Translations under genes and position numbers: made by a program
Shown: positions 9,432 through 18,498 of the stretch, piece by piece
How the letters are laid out: each line of letters opens with the position of its first letter
How positions within the stretch are numbered: the stretch's first letter is position 1
Source: Lysobacter prati
GTDB taxonomy: Bacteria > Pseudomonadota > Gammaproteobacteria > Xanthomonadales > Xanthomonadaceae
Length of the DNA: 64,000 nucleotides
Assembly: GCF_009765215.1 (NCBI RefSeq)
Contig: NZ_VLNV01000003.1
Coordinates: 310,001-374,000 of the forward strand
Direction of reading: 5' to 3'
Notes under the pieces: model-generated
The model's input: the letters and a program-made list of their open reading frames with translations, nothing else
Database searches by the model: none
What the model was told of the DNA's origin: nothing

Positions 9432-10736
9432 TCAGCCGTGCTGCGCTGCCGTCGTGCCACTGGCGACGGCAGGAGCGTGGCCGACGCTGTGACCGCGCAA
9501 CGCGAAGTACAGGATGTACAGGTAGCACGGCACCACCAGCAGCAGGAACACCAGCTGGAAGTCGTAGTGCTGCTTGAAATGCACGAACAGCTGCGGGATG
9601 ACCGCGCCGCCGGCGATGCCCATGATCAGCAGCGCCGAGCCCTTCTCGGTCAGTCGGCCCAGGCCCTGGATCGCGAGCGGAAAGATCGCCGGCCACATCA
9701 TCGCGTTGGCGAAGCCCAGCGCGGCGACGAAACCGACCGAGACGTAGCCGGTAGTCAGGAATGCGCCCAGCGCCAGCAGCACGCCCAGCACCGCCGAGAT
9801 GCTCAGGTAACGCTCCTGCGAGATGAAGCGCGGGATCAGGATCAGGCCGACGACATAGCCCACCAGCATCGCGCCCAGGGTGAAGCCGGTGAAGAACTTG
9901 GTCTCGTCCAGCGGCAGGCCGAAGGCCTGGCCGTAGGTGCCGATGGCGTCGCCGGCCATCACTTCCACGCCGACGTAGACGAAGATGCAAAGCGCGCCCA
10001 GCCACACGTGCGGGAACTGGAACAGATTCTTCTTCTCGCCCGCGTCGCCTTCCGAGTTGACCTCTTCGGCGCGCACTTCCGGCAGCGGCGAGAACACGAT
10101 CGCCACCGCCAGCAGGGCGAGCAGGCCCGCCATGGCCATGTACGGCGTGTGGATGCGCGCGGCGAATTCGTTGAGCAGCGTTTCCTTGGTCGCCGCGTCA
10201 GCGCCGGCAACCGCACTGGCGACATCGCCCATGCCGTGCATCACCAGCGTACCGATCACGAACGGTGCGGCCCAGCCGGCGAGCTTGTTGCAGATGCCCA
10301 TCACCGCGATGCGCTGTGCCGCGCCCTCGATCGGGCCAAGGATGCTGATGTACGGGTTGACCGCGGTCTGCAGGACCGCCAGGCCGGCGCCGATGATGAA
10401 GATGCCGCCGACCGCGCCGCCGTAGACGCGTGCCGTCGTGTACTGGCCGAATACCGCCGCGCCCACCGCCATCAGGAACAGGCCCAGCGCCATGCCCTTC
10501 TTCATGCCGGTCTTCTTGAGGATCAGCGACGACGGCAGCGCCAGGCAGAAGTACGAGATGTAGAACGCGCTCGGGATCAGGAACGCCAATGTCTCGCTGA
10601 CATCGAAGGCCAATCGGGCGAATGAAATCAGCGGGCCGTTGAGCCAGGTGACGAAGCCGAAGATGAAGAACAGCGCGCCGATGATCGCGATCGAGCCGTA
10701 GTGGCTGCGCGAGCCGGTGGCGATGGTGGTGGACAT
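9432..10736 (-). CDS. FucP/GluP-type MFS sugar transporter
   Basis: This is a proton-coupled sugar permease of the inner membrane, 434 residues with about twelve hydrophobic segments. The opening GSIAIIGALFFIFGFVTWLNGPL and the QTAVNPYISILGP stretch are typical of the fucose/glucose/galactose (FHS) branch of the MFS, which includes the N-acetylglucosamine permease NagP. GGAGGGG six bases before the ATG at 10736 fixes the start. It is transcribed divergently from the kinase-receptor operon, and an operator-like palindrome (10795-10808) lies upstream. The neighbouring GH20 enzyme and TonB receptor favour GlcNAc or a related sugar as substrate, though glucose cannot be excluded. Confidence 0.9.
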   Translation of the reverse strand: MSTTIATGSRSHYGSIAIIGALFFIFGFVTWLNGPLISFARLAFDVSETLAFLIPSAFYISYFCLALPSSLILKKTGMKKGMALGLFLMAVGAAVFGQYTTARVYGGAVGGIFIIGAGLAVLQTAVNPYISILGPIEGAAQRIAVMGICNKLAGWAAPFVIGTLVMHGMGDVASAVAGADAATKETLLNEFAARIHTPYMAMAGLLALLAVAIVFSPLPEVRAEEVNSEGDAGEKKNLFQFPHVWLGALCIFVYVGVEVMAGDAIGTYGQAFGLPLDETKFFTGFTLGAMLVGYVVGLILIPRFISQERYLSISAVLGVLLALGAFLTTGYVSVGFVAALGFANAMMWPAIFPLAIQGLGRLTEKGSALLIMGIAGGAVIPQLFVHFKQHYDFQLVFLLLVVPCYLYILYFALRGHSVGHAPAVASGTTAAQHG

Positions 10737-10794
10737 TGGTTCCCCTCCCAAGGAATGCGGTCAATGTCGCACGATGACTCATGCGACATCCGTC

Positions 10795-10808
10795 GGCCAA
10801 CGTTGTCA
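10795..10808. promoter_or_regulatory. Imperfect LacI-type operator, transporter side
   Basis: GGCCAACGTTGTCA matches the perfect palindrome at 10951 in 12 of 14 positions and keeps the AACGTT core and right half. It lies about 60 bases upstream of the transporter start. Confidence 0.6.
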
Positions 10809-10950
10809 CAAGTCTGGGCGCCACGCTAGAGGCCCCTTCCTATAAGGGTTTCAGCGCCATCCCCATGGCCGTGCCTTGCTGCGACGCAGCAAAAATCACC
10901 CCTGCCGACGCCCCGATTCCGGCCTTTCTGACAATTTCATAACTTTCTGT

Positions 10951-10964
10951 TGACAACGTTGTCA
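10951..10964. promoter_or_regulatory. Perfect LacI-type operator, kinase side
   Basis: TGACAACGTTGTCA is a perfect 14-bp palindrome with the central CG usual for LacI-family sites. It lies about 150 bases upstream of the kinase start, beside the AT-rich segment 10930-10950. The LacI-type gene at 8198-9232 is the natural partner. Confidence 0.75.
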
Positions 10965-11019
10965 GTCGCGAGCCAAATTCGGCCCGTGCCGGTGGGGAAT
11001 CGGCGCCAGCGGAGGGAAC

Positions 11020-11100
11020 ATGCAGTGGGATTCGAAGGAAGCGCCAAGCCAGTCATGCCCTCTCGTGAGCGCGCAGCCCATGCGCGTCGTCCGCGGGTGA
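11020..11100 (+). CDS. Possible 26-codon leader peptide
   Basis: An ATG at 11020 follows the strongest ribosome site in this region, GGAGGGAAC, and opens a 26-codon frame (MQWDSKEAPSQSCP...). Its TGA stop shares four bases (GTGA) with the GTG proposed as the kinase start at 11097. This arrangement is typical of translational coupling. The peptide resembles nothing I know. The frame could also be accidental; only the ribosome site and the overlap support it. Confidence 0.35.
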   Translation: MQWDSKEAPSQSCPLVSAQPMRVVRG

Positions 11101-12116
11101 GCGCCGTGCCTACGCTCGTGCATCCCGATACCCGTTTCATCGCCGCCGACGTTGGTGGCACCCACACCCGCGTTGGCCTGGTCCGCGCCGGTGGCGCCGA
11201 CGAATCGCACGTGGTGGTCCTGGCGCACCGCAAGTACGTCTGCGCCGATTACCCGAGTCTGGCCGCGATCCTGGCCGACTTCATCGCCGGCAACAGCGCC
11301 TGCGCCGGCATCGACCGCGTCGCCATCGCCAGCGCCGGTGTCGTCCTCGACGACGCGGTGATCAATTCCAACCTGCCCTGGCGCATTTCGCTGTCGCAGC
11401 TGCGCAGCGAGCTGCACCTGAGCGAGCTGCAGTACATCAATGACTTCCAGGCCGCCGCGCACGCCGCGCAGTGCATGGATCCGGTCGACACCCTGCTGCT
11501 CACGCCAGGCGTCAGCGAAGCCGCGGCCGGCCCGGTGCTGGTGGTTGGCCCGGGCACCGGCCTGGGCGCGGCGATCCGCATCCCGCATCGGGGCGGCACC
11601 GTCGTGCTGCCGACCGAAGCCGGCCACACCGCCTTTGCCCCGGGCAACGCCCGCGAAGCGGCGATGCTCGACTGGGCGCGCCAGCGCGGCCAGTCGCACG
11701 TGCCGACCGAGCGCTTCGTTTCCGGTCCCGGCCTGGTGCACCTGTACGAAGCGATCTGCGCCATCGACGGCGTCGAGCCGAGCCTGCGCGCCCCGGCCGC
11801 GATCACCGAGGCCGCGCGCCAGGGTGACGTGCCCGCGCGCGAGGCCGTGATGACCTTCTGTGCCCTGCTGGGCAGCGTGATCGGCGACCTGATCACCGTC
11901 AGCAGCGCCAAGGCGGTGTTCATCGCCGGCGGCATCCTGCCGCGGCTGAAGGACTTCCTGCCGCATAGCCAGTTCCATGCGCGCCTGCTCGACAAGGGCG
12001 TGATGCACGCCGCGCTCGAGCGCGTGCCGGTGCGGCTGATCGACAACGAGCGCCTGGGCGTCATCGGTGCGGCCAGCTGGTACCTGGAGCACTCGTCGCA
12101 GCAGGCAGACGAATGA
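11097..12116 (+). CDS. Glucokinase-family sugar kinase (glucose or N-acetylglucosamine)
   Basis: The protein phosphorylates a hexose with ATP in the cytoplasm. Its glucokinase-family motifs are FIAADVGGTHTRVGLV (ATP phosphate loop), INDFQAAAHA (catalytic Asp), GPGTGLGAAI, LPTEAGHTAFAP (sugar-binding Glu) and VFIAGGILPRL (adenosine site). I use the GTG at 11097, giving 339 residues, because the in-frame codons further upstream run through the operator. Family members are mostly annotated glk, but in related bacteria some glucokinase-like kinases act on GlcNAc (NagK type II). The TonB receptor and GH20 neighbours make that possible here. Confidence 0.9.
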   Translation: MSAVPTLVHPDTRFIAADVGGTHTRVGLVRAGGADESHVVVLAHRKYVCADYPSLAAILADFIAGNSACAGIDRVAIASAGVVLDDAVINSNLPWRISLSQLRSELHLSELQYINDFQAAAHAAQCMDPVDTLLLTPGVSEAAAGPVLVVGPGTGLGAAIRIPHRGGTVVLPTEAGHTAFAPGNAREAAMLDWARQRGQSHVPTERFVSGPGLVHLYEAICAIDGVEPSLRAPAAITEAARQGDVPAREAVMTFCALLGSVIGDLITVSSAKAVFIAGGILPRLKDFLPHSQFHARLLDKGVMHAALERVPVRLIDNERLGVIGAASWYLEHSSQQADE

Positions 12117-12151
12117 TGCAGGCAGCAAACAGCAGTTTCAGGACAACGGAA

Positions 12152-12178
12152 CCGCGTCGCGGCACACGCCGGACGCGG
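12152..12178 (+). terminator. Hairpin after the kinase gene
   Basis: CCGCGTC and CGGC pair with GCCG and GACGCGG around the loop ACAC, with a one-base bulge. It lies between the kinase stop and the receptor start and may limit read-through. There is no T run. Confidence 0.45.
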
Positions 12179-12255
12179 ACCAGAAAACTGGCTCCGTAAC
12201 GCCGACGCAAGAAACGGCATAGCGGAGTCGCACACAGCCCGTGGGAGGGAGAGCA

Positions 12256-15027
12256 ATGAAGCTTCGCAAGACAATGCTATCGGTCAGTATCGTCGCCGCG
12301 CTTGGGTTTGTCGGCACGGCCATGGCGCAGGAAACCGCCGCACCGGCGACCTCCTCGGCAGAGCAGGCCGCCAAGGACCTCGACACCGTCGTCGTCCGTG
12401 GTATCCGCGGCGCCATCGAGCGTTCGCTGGAAACCAAGCGCGATGAAGTGACGCGCGTCGAGGTGGTCACGGCCGAAGACATCGGCAAGATGCCCGACAA
12501 GAACGTGGCCGACTCGCTGGCCCGCGTCCCCGGCGTCACTATCAGCGCGGCAAGCGCCAACGAAGGTGCGTTCGACGAGAACGACCGCGTCAGCATGCGC
12601 GGTACCAGCCCCAGCCTGACCCAGACCCTGGTCGACGGCCACAACATCGGCACCGGCGACTGGTTCGTGCTCAACCAGACCGGCACCGTGGGCCGCAGCG
12701 TCAGCTACTCGCTGCTGCCGGCCGAACTGGTCGACAAGGTCATCGTACGCAAGTCGTCCGAGGCCAAGCTGGTCGAAGGCGGCGCCGTCGGCAACATCGA
12801 CATCCAGACGCGCGACCCGCTCAACTTCGAAGATGGCTTCAGCATCTTCGGTTCGGTCGGCGCCGTGTACGCCGAACAGCCGGACAAGATCGATCCGCAG
12901 ATCTCGGTGCTGGGCAACTGGAAGAACGACGACGGCAGCTTCGGCGTGACCGTGCAGGCCTTCAGCGAAGAGCGCCACCTGCGCCGTGACGGCCAGGAAG
13001 TCCTCGGCTACGAGCAGATCGCTCCGGGCTCCGCGATTGCGCTGAGCAACCCGGACCTGGCAGGCGTCTTCTACCCGACGTCGATCGGTTCGGCCCTGTT
13101 CGAGCAGGAGCGCAAGCGCACCGGCGGCATGATCGCCGCGCAGTTCAAGCCGACCGACGCCCTCGAATTCGGCGCGAAGTACTTCCGCTCCGACCTGGAA
13201 GCGCACAACTACAACCGCAACTACCTGGTGTGGGGTGCACGCATCCTCGGCCAGGGCGCAGGTCAGGCGCCGGCCCCGGGCTACATCGTGCGTGACAACA
13301 CGCTCGTGCAGGCCAACTTCCCCGCCGACCCGACCCGCCAGTACGGCGTCTACGACGAGATCTCTCGCCCGGGCGACGAGTCGAGCACCGAGTTCTTCTC
13401 CGTGGACGGCAGCTGGGACGTCAGCGAAAGCCTGCGCTTCACCGCACAGGGCGGCACTTCGGAAGGCCGTGGCAAGACCCCGACGCAGGACGTGGCCGAA
13501 TGGGACACGGGCCTGGGCACGGGTGCTGGCTGGCAGCTCAACGGTGTCGGCGCGGCCAACTGGAACCTGGGTACGGCCAACACGGCCCAGCCGGGCACGC
13601 CGCTGGTGGACTACAAGCTCGACTGGATCTTCGGCTTCCAGGACATCGACGTGGTCGATGAGGAAGACTGGGGCCAGATCGATGGCCAGTGGTTCCTCGA
13701 CAACAAGTCGCCGCTCGATTCGCTCGAGTTCGGTGTGCGCACCGCCAAGCACGAGCGCAACCTGGACCAGGTCACCGCCCAGGGCCCGGCCTGCCTCGTC
13801 AACGGCGCGGTCGACCCGTCGTGCCCCCCGGGCTCGCAGTCGCCGTTCGACGCCGCCAACTTCCCGCAGGGTTTCCGCAACTATCCGGGCGACTTCGCCA
13901 ACGGCATCAGTGGCAGCTTCCCGCGTGATATCTGGTACCACACGCCCGAGCAGCTGGCCGAGTACAACCGCTTCACCAATCGCGACAAGGCCGCCCGCTT
14001 CTTCTTTGCCGGTGCCTACGGTCTCGAGGAGCGCAGTTCGGCGGCCTACCTGCAGCTGAACATGTCCGGCGACAACTGGACCGCCAACGTCGGCATGCGC
14101 TACGTGGAGACCGAGGAAAAGGTCACCAACTACGTCAACGCCAGCGCCACCGATCCGGCTGCCGTCACCACGTCGCTCTTCGGCCCGTACAAGACCGTGC
14201 TGACCGAAAACACGTACAAGGACTGGCTGCCCAGCGGCAACCTGAAGATCGATCTCAACGACAAGATGGTGCTGCGCTTCGCCGCATCGCGTACGTTGAC
14301 CCGTCCGGACTACTCGGCCCTGGCCGGGTCGGTCAGCCTGATCCCGCCGGCAGTGGCCGGTGGCGTGGGCAGCGGCTCGGGCGGCAACCCGAACCTGGCG
14401 CCGATCACCTCGAACAACCTCGACGGCACGTTCGAGTGGTACTACGCCGATCACGCCCTGGCGTCGGTCAGTGTCTTCAGCATGGACATCGGCAACTACG
14501 TCTCGCTTGACCGTAGCCGCCAGCAGTACCTCACCATCGACCAGCTGCATCCGGCCCCGGGTGCGATGGTGGATTACGACCTCACGGTTCCGGTCAATTC
14601 GAATGCCGAAGTCAACGGCGTCGAGCTGGCCTGGGAAGGCCCGATCACCGAGAACTTCGGTGCCTTCGCCAACTACACCTACGCTGAAGGCAGCACCGAT
14701 GACGGCCAGCCGATGGTCGGCCTGTCCGAGAACACCTACAACGTCGGCCTGTGGTTCGAAAACCAGACGTTCAACGCCCGCGTGAACTACACCTACCGCT
14801 CGGAGTTCTTCAGCGGCCTGGATCGCGCCTCGGCATTCTGGCAGGACGAGGTCGACTCGGTGTCGGCGTCGTTCGGCTGGAAGATCAACGACAACTACTC
14901 GCTGAGCCTGGACGCGTTGAACCTCAACAACCCGAAGACCAAGTACTACGCCGAATCGAAGGAGCGCCCGCGCTCGGTCTACGAGAACGGCCGCCAGTAC
15001 TACCTGAACTTCCGCTTCAAGTTCTGA
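12256..15027 (+). CDS. TonB-dependent outer-membrane receptor
   Basis: This is a 923-residue outer-membrane transporter that uses TonB-ExbB-ExbD energy. A signal peptide ends near TAMAQE (residue 24). The plug begins with DLDTVVVRGIRGAIERS and contains VTAEDIGKMPDKNVADSLARVPGV, typical of the large carbohydrate-type receptors of Xanthomonas and Caulobacter relatives. The beta-barrel ends in YYLNFRFKF with the C-terminal Phe needed for barrel assembly. GGGAGGGAGAG precedes the ATG at 12256. With the LacI regulator, permease, kinase and GH20 enzyme it forms a sugar-uptake locus; chito-oligosaccharides are the likely cargo by context only. Confidence 0.93.
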   Translation: MKLRKTMLSVSIVAALGFVGTAMAQETAAPATSSAEQAAKDLDTVVVRGIRGAIERSLETKRDEVTRVEVVTAEDIGKMPDKNVADSLARVPGVTISAASANEGAFDENDRVSMRGTSPSLTQTLVDGHNIGTGDWFVLNQTGTVGRSVSYSLLPAELVDKVIVRKSSEAKLVEGGAVGNIDIQTRDPLNFEDGFSIFGSVGAVYAEQPDKIDPQISVLGNWKNDDGSFGVTVQAFSEERHLRRDGQEVLGYEQIAPGSAIALSNPDLAGVFYPTSIGSALFEQERKRTGGMIAAQFKPTDALEFGAKYFRSDLEAHNYNRNYLVWGARILGQGAGQAPAPGYIVRDNTLVQANFPADPTRQYGVYDEISRPGDESSTEFFSVDGSWDVSESLRFTAQGGTSEGRGKTPTQDVAEWDTGLGTGAGWQLNGVGAANWNLGTANTAQPGTPLVDYKLDWIFGFQDIDVVDEEDWGQIDGQWFLDNKSPLDSLEFGVRTAKHERNLDQVTAQGPACLVNGAVDPSCPPGSQSPFDAANFPQGFRNYPGDFANGISGSFPRDIWYHTPEQLAEYNRFTNRDKAARFFFAGAYGLEERSSAAYLQLNMSGDNWTANVGMRYVETEEKVTNYVNASATDPAAVTTSLFGPYKTVLTENTYKDWLPSGNLKIDLNDKMVLRFAASRTLTRPDYSALAGSVSLIPPAVAGGVGSGSGGNPNLAPITSNNLDGTFEWYYADHALASVSVFSMDIGNYVSLDRSRQQYLTIDQLHPAPGAMVDYDLTVPVNSNAEVNGVELAWEGPITENFGAFANYTYAEGSTDDGQPMVGLSENTYNVGLWFENQTFNARVNYTYRSEFFSGLDRASAFWQDEVDSVSASFGWKINDNYSLSLDALNLNNPKTKYYAESKERPRSVYENGRQYYLNFRFKF

Positions 15028-15084
15028 TGCCCGAGTCCTGATGCCGGTCCACTGACCGGCGGATGGATCCAGAGGGAGTCAACA

Positions 15085-15115
15085 GCGGGCCCGGTCATGC
15101 CGGGCCCGCTTGTTG
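15085..15115 (+). terminator. Rho-independent terminator after the TonB receptor
   Basis: A perfect 10-bp stem (GCGGGCCCGG / CCGGGCCCGC) with the loop TCATG is followed by TTGTTG. It probably makes the GH20 gene, which starts 50 bases later, less expressed than the receptor or dependent on its own promoter. Confidence 0.8.
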
Positions 15116-15165
15116 TCGGAGGTCGGCAATTCATCCACGCTGCCCGTGGACGACGAGAGGAACCG

Positions 15166-17526
15166 ATGAAAACGCAAACCTTACTTACCGCGTTCGTAGG
15201 CGCAGTTGTCGCGATCGGACTGGCAGGCTGCCAGCGCCAGGACGCCACGCCCCATAGCGACGCCGCCAGTGGCAGCGCCGCCAAGGTCGCGGCGGCGCCG
15301 ACCGTGGCCACCCCCGTGATCCCGCGCCCGGCCAAGGTCGATGTCGCGCAGGGCCAGTTCACGTTTGGCCCGGGCACGCGCATCATCGTCAGCGGCGACG
15401 ACGCGCAGGCAAAGCGCATCGCCGAGGACTTCATCGCACGCGTACAGAAATCGCGCGGCTTCGCTCCGGCGATCAGCGGCGAAGGTGCACCGGGCACGGT
15501 GACCTTCACGCTCGATCCCAAGGCCGCGTTGCAAGGCGATGAGGCCTACACGCTCGACATCACCCCGCAAGGCGCGACGATCAGCGCGCGCGCACCGGCC
15601 GGGTTGTTCTACGGCGCGGTCACCCTGTGGCAGCTCGCCACCGCCGATGGCGGCCAGGGTCCGGCCACGATCGCCGCGCAACGCATCGAGGACGCGCCGC
15701 GTTTCGCCTGGCGCGGCATGATGCTCGACGTCGCCCGCCATTTCCGCAGCGTCGACGAGGTCAAGGCGCTGCTCGACCAGCTGGCGTTGCACAAGATCAA
15801 CACCTTCCACTGGCATCTCACCGATGACCAGGGTTGGCGCATCGAGATCAAGCAGTATCCGAAACTGACCGAAGTCGGCGGCTGCCGCATTCCGGCTGGT
15901 GCCGCCGGACGCGACGCGAAGGGTGAGCCCAAGCCCTACTGCGGCTTCTACACGCAGGACGAGATCCGCGACGTGGTGAAGTACGCCGCCGACCGCTTCA
16001 TCACCATCGTTCCCGAACTCGACCTGCCCGGCCATGCGCAGGCTGCCATCGCCGCGTATCCCGAGCTGGGCGTGACAGGCAAGGCACCGCCGGTGTCGCC
16101 CGACTGGGGCGTGCACACCTGGCTGTTCAACACCGAAGACAGCACCTTCACCTTCCTCGAGAACGTGCTCGACGAGATGATGGAGTTGTTCCCCGGCAAG
16201 TACATCCACCTCGGCGGCGACGAGGCCGCCAAGGACCAGTGGCAGCAGTCCGCCGCGGTGCAGGCCAAGATCCGCGAACTCAAGCTCAAGGACGAGATGC
16301 AGCTGCAGAGCTGGTTCATGGGTCGGCTGGGCAATTACATCGAAACCCACGGCCGCCGCCTCATCGGCTGGGACGAGATCCTCGACGGCGGTCCGCCGGC
16401 CGATGCCACGGTGATGTCGTGGCGCGGCACCGACGGTGCGATCGAAGCCGCGCGCGCGGGTCATGACGTGGTGCTGGCGCCGGCGCCGGACCTCTACCTC
16501 GACCACCTCCAGAGCGACCTCCCGGACGAGAACCCCGGTCGCCTCGATGTGTTCGCGCTGAAGCAGTATTACAGCTACGACGTCATCCCGCCGCAGCTCA
16601 ATCCGAACCAGGCCAAGCACGTGCTCGGCGCCCAGGCCAACCTGTGGACCGAACACCAGCGCACCAACGAGCGCATGCAGCGCGCGGTGTTCCCGCGCGT
16701 GGCGGCACTGGCCGAGAACGTGTGGACGCCGACCAGCCGCCACGACTGGCAGGACTTCCTCAAGCGCATGGTGCCGGAGATGGCTCGCTACCGCGCCAGC
16801 GGCTTCCAGGCATCCGACAGCGCCTTCGCCGTGGCCTATGCCGCTGCGCCCGCGGCCGATGACAAGGGCACGCTGACGCTGTCCAACCAGAGCGCTTTTG
16901 GCCAGATCCGCTACACCACCGACGGCAGCGAACCGACGGCGACGTCGCCGGCCTACAGCCAGCCGCTGACCGTTGCACTGCCGACGACCGTCACCGCCAA
17001 CGCATTCGCCGATGGCATCGCCCTGGCCGCGCCCCGCAAGTTCACGCTGGACCAGCGCAGCCTGCGCGCACGTGGAAGCCATGCCCTGCAGTCGTGCAAG
17101 AAGGGCCTGGCGCTGCGCATGGAAGACGATGCGCCGGCCGCAGGCGAGGGCAGCGAGCGCGCCCTCCTGCTGGCCGACGTGTTCGATCCGTGCTGGATCT
17201 ACGACGGCGCCAGCCTCGACGGCATTACCCGGCTGGAAGTCCGGGTTGGCCAGCTGCCGCACAACTTCCAGCTGTGGCGCGATGCCAAGCTGGTGGTCAC
17301 GCGTCCGGCCAGCATCCCCGGCGGCGCCCTGGAAGTGCGCCTGGACGGCTGCGAGGGCAAGCCGGTGGCGACGTTGCCTCTGGCTCCGGCGCGCAAGTCC
17401 GACGGGCTGACCACCCTGCAGGCAACCCTGCCGGCCACCACCGGCAAGCACGACCTGTGCTTCATCTTCGCCTCGGGCGAGTACAACCCGATGTGGGTCG
17501 TGGACGAGGTCGCGCTCCTGCCCTGA
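15166..17526 (+). CDS. GH20 beta-N-acetylhexosaminidase lipoprotein
   Basis: Removes terminal N-acetylglucosamine (or GalNAc) residues from oligosaccharides. The 786 residues begin with a lipoprotein signal and the lipobox LAGC near residue 22. A GH20b domain is followed by the catalytic barrel with FHWHLTDDQGWRIEIKQYPKL and YIHLGGDEAAKDQW, whose Asp-Glu pair (about residues 350-351) is the catalytic dyad. A chitobiase-C-like module (IRYTTDGSEPTATSPAY) begins near residue 580, and a further C-terminal domain of about 140 residues is unassigned. GAGAGGA precedes the ATG at 15166. It releases GlcNAc for the neighbouring receptor, permease and kinase. Confidence 0.94.
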   Translation: MKTQTLLTAFVGAVVAIGLAGCQRQDATPHSDAASGSAAKVAAAPTVATPVIPRPAKVDVAQGQFTFGPGTRIIVSGDDAQAKRIAEDFIARVQKSRGFAPAISGEGAPGTVTFTLDPKAALQGDEAYTLDITPQGATISARAPAGLFYGAVTLWQLATADGGQGPATIAAQRIEDAPRFAWRGMMLDVARHFRSVDEVKALLDQLALHKINTFHWHLTDDQGWRIEIKQYPKLTEVGGCRIPAGAAGRDAKGEPKPYCGFYTQDEIRDVVKYAADRFITIVPELDLPGHAQAAIAAYPELGVTGKAPPVSPDWGVHTWLFNTEDSTFTFLENVLDEMMELFPGKYIHLGGDEAAKDQWQQSAAVQAKIRELKLKDEMQLQSWFMGRLGNYIETHGRRLIGWDEILDGGPPADATVMSWRGTDGAIEAARAGHDVVLAPAPDLYLDHLQSDLPDENPGRLDVFALKQYYSYDVIPPQLNPNQAKHVLGAQANLWTEHQRTNERMQRAVFPRVAALAENVWTPTSRHDWQDFLKRMVPEMARYRASGFQASDSAFAVAYAAAPAADDKGTLTLSNQSAFGQIRYTTDGSEPTATSPAYSQPLTVALPTTVTANAFADGIALAAPRKFTLDQRSLRARGSHALQSCKKGLALRMEDDAPAAGEGSERALLLADVFDPCWIYDGASLDGITRLEVRVGQLPHNFQLWRDAKLVVTRPASIPGGALEVRLDGCEGKPVATLPLAPARKSDGLTTLQATLPATTGKHDLCFIFASGEYNPMWVVDEVALLP

Positions 17527-17646
17527 GTTTGCCTGGGCTGCCTCCGGCTTGCCGGGGGGCGGCCAATCGGCGCAACCGCACGCGCCGAGCGTGACGCGCC
17601 GCGCCAAATGCGGGTTAGGATTGGGGCGTTACAGGGGACCCCACAC

Positions 17647-18276
17647 ATGCTTGCTCGCAGCCTACTCATGACGGCCTTGATGGCCGCCACCGGCGCCGTG
17701 TCGGCGCAAACCTTGCCAAAACCGGCCGAGTTCTACTTCGCCGCCGACGCCAATACGGTCAGACCGGTGGTCGCCGTACGCGAAACCGGCGACGTGGCGA
17801 TGGAAAAACTCGCCAAGACCGTCGAGCGCAACCCGCATGCCAAGGCCGAGGTCGCACAGCTTGCGCACCTGGCGATGGATGCCGGGCGCGCCGACCTCGG
17901 GCGCCAGCTCTACGCGCGCGCACTGCGTGCGATCGATCGCAGCGACGGCATGTGGCGATCGGTGGTCTGGAACTACGGCTGGGACCTGTATCGCGCCGGC
18001 GACAGCGAAGGCGCGTTCGCGCAGTGGCGCGCGTTGCTGGAAGCACGCAGCGTGACCGCCGCATGGATTCCGCCGACGTTCGCCATCGCGCTGTGGTCGC
18101 TGGGCCGCAAGGACGAAGCCGTGCAGTGGTACGCCGCGGCAGTGCGCACCGAGCCGCAGCAGTGGAACTCGGCGAGCCAGTTCCCACGCCTGCTGCCGGA
18201 GTGGCGCGACGACGAGCGCGCAACGCTGGCCGAAGTGCAGGCGGCCTGGGCTGCCAATCCGCCGGCCTGGCCGTGA
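17647..18276 (+). CDS. Secreted TPR-like protein of unknown function
   Basis: This is a 209-residue protein with a signal peptide (MLARSLLMTALMAATGAVSAQ). The mature part has degenerate tetratricopeptide-like helices, with repeated patterns such as AHLAMDAGRADLGRQLYARAL, and two further helical units rich in Trp. It is probably a periplasmic scaffold. GGGGA about eight bases before the ATG at 17647 supports this start over an in-frame ATG at 17608. It stands between the GH20 gene and a palindromic repeat, without clear operon partners. Confidence 0.75.
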   Translation: MLARSLLMTALMAATGAVSAQTLPKPAEFYFAADANTVRPVVAVRETGDVAMEKLAKTVERNPHAKAEVAQLAHLAMDAGRADLGRQLYARALRAIDRSDGMWRSVVWNYGWDLYRAGDSEGAFAQWRALLEARSVTAAWIPPTFAIALWSLGRKDEAVQWYAAAVRTEPQQWNSASQFPRLLPEWRDDERATLAEVQAAWAANPPAWP

Positions 18277-18297
18277 TCGGGTGACCCTGCGCGCTGC

Positions 18298-18402
18298 GGG
18301 GCATCCTTCGACTTCGCGGCTACGCCGCTACGCTCAGGACGAACGGGGACTGGGGAGAAGCCGTTCATCCTGAGCGTAGCGCAGCGAAGTCGAAGGATGC
18401 CC
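18298..18402. repeat. 105-bp inverted-repeat element
   Basis: The outer arms GGGCATCCTTCGACTTCGC (18298-18316) and their exact complement (18384-18402) enclose a second pair of near-complementary arms (CTACGCTCAGGACGAACGG against CCGTTCATCCTGAGCGTAG). The transcript would fold into one long hairpin. I take it as an interspersed intergenic repeat of the kind common in Xanthomonadaceae; no transposase is present. Confidence 0.8.
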
Positions 18403-18498
18403 ATCCGGCCCCGTATCCCGGCGAATGGGTCAACCGGCACGGTCTCCAGCCCCACCGCGCGCGCTAGGATGCGTTTTTCCCGTGCGGATCACCCGGCA

